Shown in pieces: positions 1 to 3,861 of a stretch of 6,521 nucleotides of DNA (positions within the stretch are counted from its first letter, which is position 1; every line of letters starts with the position of its first letter). Position numbers and translations under genes: made by a program. Source of the DNA: Kiritimatiellia bacterium (lineage in GTDB: Bacteria > Verrucomicrobiota > Kiritimatiellia > RFP12 > UBA1067); NCBI GenBank assembly GCA_017547265.1, contig JAFYQC010000139.1, positions 1 through 6,521 of the forward strand, written 5' to 3'. The notes under the pieces are model-generated. The model saw only the letters and a program-made list of their open reading frames with translations. It made no database searches and had not been told where the DNA came from.

Positions 1-44
1 CGCCCCGACGCGGACGCGCTGCCACAAATAAAAACGGCATTTGG
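1..44. other. Stretch beyond the operon terminator, no feature seen
   Basis: This short stretch lies beyond the terminator of the ribosomal operon. It contains a 6-bp tandem duplication (GACGCG twice, 7-18) and an AT-rich patch. I see no gene, promoter or RNA in it. It could be the edge of the next transcription unit, but it is too short to judge. Confidence 0.4.
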
Positions 45-95
45 AAAAAAGAACCGCCGCTGCGGGGTGCCGGATTGGCACGCTTCGCAGCGGCG
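45..95 (-). terminator. Rho-independent terminator of the rplY-rplI operon
   Basis: On the minus strand a perfect 10-bp GC-rich stem (positions 86-95 pair with 55-64, CGCCGCTGCG/CGCAGCGGCG) carries an inner 5-bp stem (77-81 with 67-71) over a 5-nt loop. The hairpin is followed at once by GGTTCTTTTTT (45-54). A strong hairpin plus a U-tract is the standard intrinsic terminator. It lies 26 nt past the rplI stop, on the expected strand, so it should end the ribosomal operon. Confidence 0.92.
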
Positions 96-99
96 ACTT

Positions 100-114
100 G
101 GGCGAGATTCGCCC
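100..114 (-). other. Small stem-loop just after the rplI stop codon
   Basis: GGGCGA (100-105) and TCGCCC (109-114) form a perfect 6-bp stem with a 3-nt loop, starting 6 nt beyond the rplI stop codon. No T-run follows it directly, so it is not a terminator alone. It sits just ahead of the strong terminator and could protect the 3' end of the mRNA or act as an accessory hairpin. That role is inference; only the base pairing is seen. Confidence 0.5.
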
Positions 115-120
115 CTGGAA

Positions 121-585
121 TTAGGCGGTCGCGCCTTCGTCCAGGATCGTGATCTTGCACTTGGCGAAGACGCCGTGGTCGAGATCGATCTTGGCCTCGT
201 ACTCGCCGACCTCACGCAGCGACTCCTCGAGGGAGAACTGACCGCGCTCGATCTTGACTCCGCGCTGGGCCTCGATGGCCGCGAGGAGGTCGGTCACGCT
301 GACGGCGCCGTAGAGCTTCTTGCCGTCCGTCGTGCTGGCGGAAACGGTGAGGGCGAGGCCCTCGAGCTTCTTGGCGATCGCGAGAGCGGCCTTCTTCTCC
401 TCAGCGGCACGGGCGGCACGCTCGGCCTCAAGCTTCTTGAGACGGCGCTTCGCGGCCTCGGTCGCGACGGAGGCGAGCCCCTTGGGGGCGAGATAGTTGC
501 GGAAGTAGCCCGGAGCGACCTTGACGATCTCGCCGGCCTTGCCGAGCTTCTTCACGTTGTCCATAAGCATCACTTCGATATGCAT
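121..585 (-). CDS. rplI: 50S ribosomal protein L9
   Basis: L9 is a 23S rRNA-binding protein of the large subunit near the base of the L1 stalk; it helps hold the reading frame. The product is 154 residues against 149 in E. coli. The N-terminal rRNA-binding domain begins MHIEVMLMDNVKKLGK and carries the family signature around residues 16-44, with the conserved GYFRNYLAPKGLA. A charged Ala/Lys/Glu-rich connecting helix follows (about 45-75), then the C-terminal domain. The ATG is supported by a full Shine-Dalgarno, AAGGAGAT, about 6 nt upstream. A second ATG lies a few codons inside (MLMDNV) but would remove the first beta strand. The gene follows rpsR by 17 nt and is the last of the operon, ahead of a strong terminator. 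Identification is secure. Confidence 0.97.
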   Translation of the reverse strand: MHIEVMLMDNVKKLGKAGEIVKVAPGYFRNYLAPKGLASVATEAAKRRLKKLEAERAARAAEEKKAALAIAKKLEGLALTVSASTTDGKKLYGAVSVTDLLAAIEAQRGVKIERGQFSLEESLREVGEYEAKIDLDHGVFAKCKITILDEGATA

Positions 586-602
586 GGCGTATCTCCTTCC
601 GC

Positions 603-833
603 TTAGGCCATGAGGCCCATGTTGCGGGCGCGCTTGACGCCCTGGCGGATCTGGCGCTGCTGCGCGGCGGTGACGCCGGTAATGCGCGCGGGCAGGATCT
701 TGCCGTAGTCAGTGATGTAGTACTTGAGCGTCTCGATGTCGTTCACGTCGATCTGGTCGTTCGGGCCGAGCGCGGGACGCTTGCGGGCGGCGAATTCCTC
801 GCCTGCCGAGCTGTTGGATTTCTTGAAAGCCAT
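603..833 (-). CDS. rpsR: 30S ribosomal protein S18
   Basis: S18 binds 16S rRNA in the platform of the small subunit as a heterodimer with S6, which is encoded two genes upstream. The product has 76 residues, close to the usual 75-80. The S18 signature is easy to read: IDVNDIETLKYYITDYGKIL followed by PARITGV, then the basic tail with QRQIRQGVKRARNMGLM. The N-terminus has no zinc-type cysteines, so this is a zinc-independent form. An AAGGA Shine-Dalgarno lies 9-10 nt before the ATG in a 25-nt gap after ssb. The order rpsF-ssb-rpsR-rplI is conserved across many bacteria and supports the call. Confidence 0.97.
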   Translation of the reverse strand: MAFKKSNSSAGEEFAARKRPALGPNDQIDVNDIETLKYYITDYGKILPARITGVTAAQQRQIRQGVKRARNMGLMA

Positions 834-858
834 TTTAGTGGTTCCTTTTTAGATTTTA

Positions 859-1290
859 TCAGAACGGGATGTCGTCGGGATCAGACTCCAGAGCATTGGG
901 CTGGGCTGCCGGTGGTTCCGGCCTCTGGGCGTTGCCGGGCTGCTGAGGCCGCGTCTCGCCTTTTGGCGCAAGGAACTTTATCGTAAGCGCCCTGACCTTG
1001 AGCTTCTGGTGCCTAACACCGTCCTTCTCCCAGGTATCCATCTGAAGGCGGCCCTCGACGAGGACCGGGCTTCCCTTTACGAGAAACTGGCCGCAGAGCT
1101 CGGCGAGCTTGTCCCATGCGTCGACGTCGACGAACACGGGGAAGTCCTGCATCTGCCCGTTGCGGTCTCTCCTGCGCTCGTTGACGGCGAGGCCGAGACG
1201 CGCGACTTTCATGCCGCTCGACCCGGTCGCGCGAACGTCTGGATCGCGCGTCAGGTTGCCCATCAGAATCACCTTGTTGAAGGAGGCCAT
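859..1290 (-). CDS. ssb: Single-stranded DNA-binding protein SSB
   Basis: SSB coats single-stranded DNA as a tetramer during replication, recombination and repair, and recruits partner enzymes. The product is 143 residues. The OB-fold spans about residues 1-108, starting MASFNKVILMGNLTRDPDVR and including the conserved VFVDVDAWDKLAE segment and the EGRLQMDTWEKDG strand. A Pro/Gln/Ala-rich disordered linker follows (about 110-133). The last residues are the acidic tip DPDDIPF, the partner-docking motif known from E. coli SSB, so the protein looks complete and functional. The ATG has an AGGAGA Shine-Dalgarno 7 nt upstream in the 18-nt gap after rpsF. Its place between rpsF and rpsR is the classical one and marks it as the housekeeping SSB rather than a plasmid or phage copy. 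Confidence 0.96.
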   Translation of the reverse strand: MASFNKVILMGNLTRDPDVRATGSSGMKVARLGLAVNERRRDRNGQMQDFPVFVDVDAWDKLAELCGQFLVKGSPVLVEGRLQMDTWEKDGVRHQKLKVRALTIKFLAPKGETRPQQPGNAQRPEPPAAQPNALESDPDDIPF

Positions 1291-1308
1291 CTCAGTTCTC
1301 CTGTAAGG

Positions 1309-1698
1309 TTACGCTTCCTCGGCGACAGGAGCCGCGGCCGCAGCAGCAGCGTCCTTCTTTGCCTGGCGCTCGGCGCGGGCCGCGCGCTCGGCGGCGATCT
1401 TCGCCTCACGGCGCTCGTCGACGGCGAGAATCTGAACGCGGAACACCTCTTCGACGAGGTGGTAGCGGTTGACGAGCTCGTCGACCTTGGCGGGATCGAG
1501 CTCCATGCGAACCTTGACATAGACGCCGCTGTCGCGCTTGCCCATCGGGCGCGAGAACGAACGGCGACCGAGGGAAACCTTCTCCAGAATGTTTCCGCCG
1601 ACGCGGGTCACTTCCGCAAGAGCCTTCTCGAGATTCGCCTCGAGGACGTCTTCCTTCGCAATGCCGACGAAGATGTAGAGAGCATCGTACTTCTTCAT
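1309..1698 (-). CDS. rpsF: 30S ribosomal protein S6
   Basis: S6 pairs with S18 in the platform of the small subunit. The product is 129 residues. The ferredoxin-like core covers about residues 1-95, beginning MKKYDALYIFVGI, with the conserved GGNILEKVSLGRRSFSRPMGK segment (34-54) and the VEEVFRVQIL strand near 82-91. Beyond the core is an Ala/Lys/Arg-rich tail ending in PVAEEA. E. coli S6 also has an acidic tail, which RimK extends with glutamates; whether this one is modified is unknown. The ATG overlaps the rplY stop by one base (TAATG), and an AAGGAGGAG Shine-Dalgarno within the end of rplY lies about 8 nt upstream, so translational coupling to rplY is likely. Confidence 0.96.
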   Translation of the reverse strand: MKKYDALYIFVGIAKEDVLEANLEKALAEVTRVGGNILEKVSLGRRSFSRPMGKRDSGVYVKVRMELDPAKVDELVNRYHLVEEVFRVQILAVDERREAKIAAERAARAERQAKKDAAAAAAAPVAEEA

Positions 1699-2381
1699 TA
1701 CTTCTTCTCCTCCTTCTTGTCAGCCGCAGCGGCTTCCTCTTCCTTGCCCTTCTTGATGACCTCGGGAGCAGCGGGAGCTGCACCGGCCGCAGCAGCAGGA
1801 GCGCCACCGGCCGCAGGAACGTCATCCGGGGCCTTGACGACCGCCACGGGAACTTCGCCACGCGTGACGACGGTCTGCTTTTCGCCGAGCTTGAGGTCGC
1901 GGACGAACAGCGTCTGGTCGAGTCCGAGCGCAGAGACGTCGATCTCGAACTTCTCCGCGATGTCGGTCGGCAGGCAGTCGACGTCGATCGTGCGGAGCGT
2001 CTGTTCGAGGACGCCGCCGCCGAGCTTCACGCCGACAGGTTCGCCCACGAGGTACAGCGGAACAGTGACGCGGACCTTCTCGGTCAGCGACACTTCGCTG
2101 AAGTCTACGTGTATCGGGGTTCCGGCGAGGACGTCGTTCTGCATTTCGCGCATGAGCGCGGGAACTTCCTTGCCGTCGAGATCGAGCGTGACCAAGAGCT
2201 GCTTGCTCGCGTGGCCGCGCGTCGCCATCATGAAGTCGTGCGCAGGGAGCTTAATCAGCTCAGTGCCGCCCTTCTTCATTTTCATCACCGAACCGGGAAT
2301 CATCCCCGTACGGCGAAGACGGCGGACAGCGCCCGTACCCTGTTCGGTACGCGCTTCCGCCTTGATCCTTATCTGATCCAT
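1698..2381 (-). CDS. rplY: 50S ribosomal protein L25, long CTC/TL5 type
   Basis: L25 binds 5S rRNA in the large subunit. The product is 227 residues, so it is the two-domain CTC/TL5 form, not the 94-residue E. coli form. The N-terminal 5S-binding domain (about 1-94) starts MDQIRIKAEARTEQGTGAVR and ends near GTPIHVDFSEV. The C-terminal TL5 domain (about 95-182) includes VPLYLVGEPVGVKLGGGVLEQ and the EIDVSALGLDQTLFV segment. Residues 183-227 are a low-complexity Ala/Pro then Lys/Glu tail. The frame stays open upstream to 2528, but I place the start at 2381: it matches the family N-terminus and has an AAAAGG ribosome-binding site (2388-2393) 6 nt upstream. An ATG at 2411 would add ten unlikely residues. 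It is the first gene of the operon and overlaps rpsF by one base. Confidence 0.93.
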   Translation of the reverse strand: MDQIRIKAEARTEQGTGAVRRLRRTGMIPGSVMKMKKGGTELIKLPAHDFMMATRGHASKQLLVTLDLDGKEVPALMREMQNDVLAGTPIHVDFSEVSLTEKVRVTVPLYLVGEPVGVKLGGGVLEQTLRTIDVDCLPTDIAEKFEIDVSALGLDQTLFVRDLKLGEKQTVVTRGEVPVAVVKAPDDVPAAGGAPAAAAGAAPAAPEVIKKGKEEEAAAADKKEEKK

Positions 2382-2382
2382 C

Positions 2383-2424
2383 TTATGCCTTTTCTGGTAA
2401 TCTGACCGCATACTCTCGCGACAC
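2383..2424 (-). CDS. Possible 13-codon leader ORF upstream of rplY
   Basis: A GTG at 2422-2424 opens a 13-codon frame, read as (M)SREYAVRLPEKA, that closes with TAA at 2383-2385, one base before the rplY ATG. An orphan strong Shine-Dalgarno-like GGAGGG (2434-2439) lies 9 nt before the GTG and is too far (22 nt) from the in-frame ATG at 2411 to serve it. The arrangement would let ribosomes ending the small frame reinitiate on rplY. Nothing in the peptide resembles a known attenuation peptide, and a frame this short can arise by chance. Confidence 0.25.
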   Translation of the reverse strand: MSREYAVRLPEKA

Positions 2425-2431
2425 TCGTCGC
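2418..2431 (-). promoter_or_regulatory. Stem-loop in the rplY 5' leader
   Basis: GCGAC (2418-2422) and GTCGC (2427-2431) form a perfect 5-bp stem with a 4-nt loop in the roughly 70-nt untranslated leader predicted from the promoter at 2457-2486. It lies just after the GGAGGG and contains the possible GTG start. Ribosomal protein operons are often autoregulated through leader structures. This one does not match a leader I can name, so the role is inference. Confidence 0.35.
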
Positions 2432-2456
2432 TACCCTCCGCGGCAAAACGGCGTAA

Positions 2457-2486
2457 ATTATACCAAATATGGCCCAATTCGCGCAA
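2457..2486 (-). promoter_or_regulatory. Sigma70-type promoter with extended -10 for the rplY operon
   Basis: On the minus strand a perfect TATAAT (2457-2462) is preceded by TGG, giving an extended -10 (TGnTATAAT). A weak -35, TTGCGC (2481-2486), lies 18 bp upstream. Transcription should start near 2450, leaving a leader of about 70 nt before the rplY ATG. A perfect extended -10 tolerates a poor -35. Its place just ahead of the first gene of a ribosomal operon supports the call. Confidence 0.75.
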
Positions 2487-2495
2487 GAGCGAATT
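2476..2495. promoter_or_regulatory. Inverted repeat over the -35 (candidate operator)
   Basis: AATTCGC (2476-2482) and GCGAATT (2489-2495) are exact reverse complements separated by 6 nt, and the spacer contains most of the -35 hexamer. A 7-6-7 dyad over a promoter is the usual shape of a dimeric regulator site. The same heptamer recurs at 2758-2764 as the far end of the neighbouring inverted-repeat element, so it may instead be element-derived. Confidence 0.4.
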
Positions 2496-2505
2496 TTGCA
2501 AAATT
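2492..2505. promoter_or_regulatory. Perfect 14-bp palindrome upstream of the -35
   Basis: AATTTTGCAAAATT at 2492-2505 is an exact 14-bp palindrome beginning 6 bp upstream of the rplY -35. It is AT-rich and could act as an UP-like element or as a binding site for a dimeric regulator. It also falls inside the outer part of the inverted-repeat element at 2489-2764, so it may not be an independent site. Confidence 0.4.
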
Positions 2506-2590
2506 GAAACAACTCCGATGGTTGGCAAATGTGTCTCCGCTACCGCTTCGCCTTTGCTCCGCGTATTTCAACCTATGACATGTCGCATTT

Positions 2591-2673
2591 CTGTGTTTTG
2601 TAGCTGGAGGTGGCATCCTCCAGACCTCCTCTGCCGAAGGCAGCCTAAAAAATCTACAATAAAGAAAGCACAG
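2591..2673. other. Nested multi-hairpin core of the inverted-repeat element
   Basis: Inside the element, CTGTG (2591-2595) pairs with CACAG (2669-2673) and TTGTAG (2598-2603) pairs with CTACAA (2654-2659), with an asymmetric internal loop. They enclose two perfect hairpins: CTGGAGG/CCTCCAG (2604-2610 with 2617-2623, 6-nt loop) and CTGCC/GGCAG (2631-2635 with 2639-2643, 3-nt loop). Together with the outer arms this gives a branched, cloverleaf-like fold. A run of six A follows on the plus strand (2647-2652), which is not a terminator in either direction. Confidence 0.55.
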
Positions 2674-2775
2674 GGCGTGGCTGAATGATGCGGAGCGCGA
2701 AGCGGAACGGTAGTGGAGCTACTTTGCCAGCCGTCGGAGTTAATACAAAATACAACGAATTCGCCTATGGTTACC

Positions 2776-3609
2776 TTATTCCACCTCGCGGGAGAGCTTG
2801 AGCGGAAAGTCGGTCGTGACGCGATCGGCGCCAACGGCAGCACACTCGTCCCATGTTGCCTTGTCCTGACACATCCAAAGGCAAACCGTCAGCCCCGCCT
2901 TGTGCGCCTTCTCAATCATCTCCTTGGTCGTTCCGACGCGCGGCGCGACGCTGCAGCAACCAAGCTCCTTCGCCTTGGCAATATGCGCTTCCTCAAGCGG
3001 ACTGCCGACGATAAGCCCAATTGGCGCGTCGGGATCGACCTTGCGCATCGTCTCAAGCGTCTTCTCGTTGAAGCACGTGAACGCATACGTCCCTGGCTTC
3101 ATCAACATCTTGGTCATCGCATTCAGCCGGCGGCAGTAGTCCTCGAGAACGTAAGACGTGTAGAAGTCGCTCGGGCCCGCCTTCATCTCGATCTCCATGA
3201 AAATGTCCTCGCGGCCGCGCATCGCCATAAGCACCTCAGAAAGCGCCGGCACCTGCTCGGAAGACTTCTTGAGGCGCAACTTGCATAGATCAGAGAATGT
3301 CGTGTCTTCCACATTCCCCTCTCCGGTGGTGGTGCGCGCCAAGCTCTCATCATGCATCACCACTAGTACGCAGTCCTTCGTGTAACGCACGTCGAGTTCA
3401 AAACCCTTTATGCCGCGCGAGAGGCACATCTCGAAACCGCCAAGCGCGTTGTCGTCGTATTCGGCGCGGCCTCCGCGATGCGCTTGAACAAGCGGACCTA
3501 AGCCAGTCTTAAGTTTCGCGTTCGCCGGAAACCTTGGGCTCGCGCATCCAGAAGCGAAAACGGCCACCACAAGCGCTGCAAAGAAGAATTCAAGGAACTT
3601 TGCTTTCAT
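2776..3609 (-). CDS. Lipoprotein glycerophosphodiester phosphodiesterase (GDPD family)
   Basis: GDPD enzymes hydrolyse glycerophosphodiesters to glycerol 3-phosphate and an alcohol, using a TIM-barrel metal site. The product is 277 residues. Residues 1-22 form a lipoprotein signal ending in ASGC, so the mature protein should begin at a lipidated Cys22 and act outside the cytoplasmic membrane. The family pattern is complete: HRGG at 44-47 (catalytic His44), ELDV at 71-74 (metal Glu71 and Asp73), MHDESLARTT at 85-94 (catalytic His86), EMK at 141-143 (metal Glu141), and a C-terminal GADRVTTDFP. The usual PEN triad after HRG reads DDN here. An ATG with a GGGAGAG Shine-Dalgarno sits 12 nt after the acyl carrier protein gene, so it is the last gene of that operon. 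The exact substrate cannot be told: phospholipid head groups or a glycerophosphate-bearing glycan are both possible. Confidence 0.9.
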   Translation of the reverse strand: MKAKFLEFFFAALVVAVFASGCASPRFPANAKLKTGLGPLVQAHRGGRAEYDDNALGGFEMCLSRGIKGFELDVRYTKDCVLVVMHDESLARTTTGEGNVEDTTFSDLCKLRLKKSSEQVPALSEVLMAMRGREDIFMEIEMKAGPSDFYTSYVLEDYCRRLNAMTKMLMKPGTYAFTCFNEKTLETMRKVDPDAPIGLIVGSPLEEAHIAKAKELGCCSVAPRVGTTKEMIEKAHKAGLTVCLWMCQDKATWDECAAVGADRVTTDFPLKLSREVE

Positions 3610-3621
3610 GTGTTCTCTCCC

Positions 3622-3861
3622 TTATGCAAGAAAGTCGTTAAGCGTCATTAGCGATGGAATCCTCTCAAGCGGATACTTCACGCCGAACACACGTTCTGTT
3701 TCCATCACGAGACGAAGATGGTTCACGCTGTCCCAGCCAGGTATCGATTCATAAGCGGTCGTGCCGTCTATCGACGCGCGGTCAACGCCGAAGATGCGCG
3801 CCGCAAGAGCGAAAAACGCCTCGCGCCGCGTCGAATCTGAAAATGTCGCAGCAGGAGTCAC
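3622..3861 (-). CDS. Stand-alone acyl carrier protein
   Basis: Acyl carrier proteins bear acyl or related groups as thioesters on 4'-phosphopantetheine and hand them to partner enzymes in the cytoplasm. The product has 79 residues, the normal size. The attachment motif is GWDSVNHLRLV, with Ser45 as the modified residue; fatty-acid synthesis ACPs usually read DSL and are more acidic. It therefore looks like a specialised carrier rather than the housekeeping AcpP. The start is GTG at 3859-3861, overlapping the stop of the glycosyltransferase gene by four bases (GTGA), with a purine-rich GGGAGAGGAAG upstream, so translation is coupled. Carriers of this kind occur in polysaccharide and polyketide clusters with adenylating or FkbH-type loading enzymes. 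No loading enzyme is visible in this window; it could lie upstream. Confidence 0.88.
   Translation of the reverse strand: MTPAATFSDSTRREAFFALAARIFGVDRASIDGTTAYESIPGWDSVNHLRLVMETERVFGVKYPLERIPSLMTLNDFLA

Larger units (their letters stand above)
2489..2764. repeat. Composite inverted-repeat element filling the gap (MITE-like or structured intergenic repeat)
   Basis: Two arms are inverted copies of each other. Positions 2511-2573 match the reverse complement of 2679-2741 with a few substitutions and short gaps; both begin AACTCCGAyGGyTGGCAAA and end ATTyCArCC. The match reappears further out, where GCGAATT (2489-2495) faces AATTCGC (2758-2764) at nearly equal distance from the arms (15 and 16 nt). 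The core between the arms (2574-2678) has its own nested stems. No gene is recognised inside, and no transposase. The element runs from 11 nt past the phosphodiesterase stop to the -35 of the rplY promoter. It could be a non-autonomous mobile element, a dispersed palindromic repeat or a structured RNA; copy number in the genome would decide. I see no convincing target-site duplication. Confidence 0.7.

Noticed and set aside
67..606. 179-codon plus-strand frame over rplI
   Set aside because: It is a mirror of the rplI coding strand, rich in Leu/Gly/Asp from GC-rich codons. It starts inside the terminator hairpin and has no ribosome-binding site.
1009..2376. 455-codon open frame on the plus strand opposite ssb, rpsF and rplY
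   Set aside because: It is antisense to three well-identified ribosomal/replication genes. Its product is low-complexity with no recognisable domain, and such frames are expected in GC-rich, codon-biased DNA.
2409..2411. Upstream ATG as the rplY start
   Set aside because: It would add ten residues before the conserved L25 N-terminus and has no well-spaced Shine-Dalgarno, while the ATG at 2379-2381 has AAAAGG six bases upstream.
2604..2653. Intrinsic terminator for the glycan operon
   Set aside because: The hairpins at 2604-2643 are followed on the plus strand by A6, and on the minus strand the T6 precedes them, so neither direction has hairpin-then-U-tract order.
2489..2764. Integron attC-like recombination site
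   Set aside because: The palindromic structure prompted the idea, but the element is longer than typical attC sites, I found no convincing pair of RYYYAAC/GTTRRRY core sites at the ends, and there is no integrase or cassette array.
2568..2843. 91-codon minus-strand frame through the intergenic repeat
   Set aside because: It begins inside the phosphodiesterase gene in another frame and reads through the inverted-repeat hairpins, so the open frame is better explained by the repeat sequence than by a protein.
2713..3288. 191-codon plus-strand frame opposite the phosphodiesterase
   Set aside because: It is antisense to a gene with a complete GDPD motif set, and its product, rich in His/Arg/Leu, resembles no family I know.
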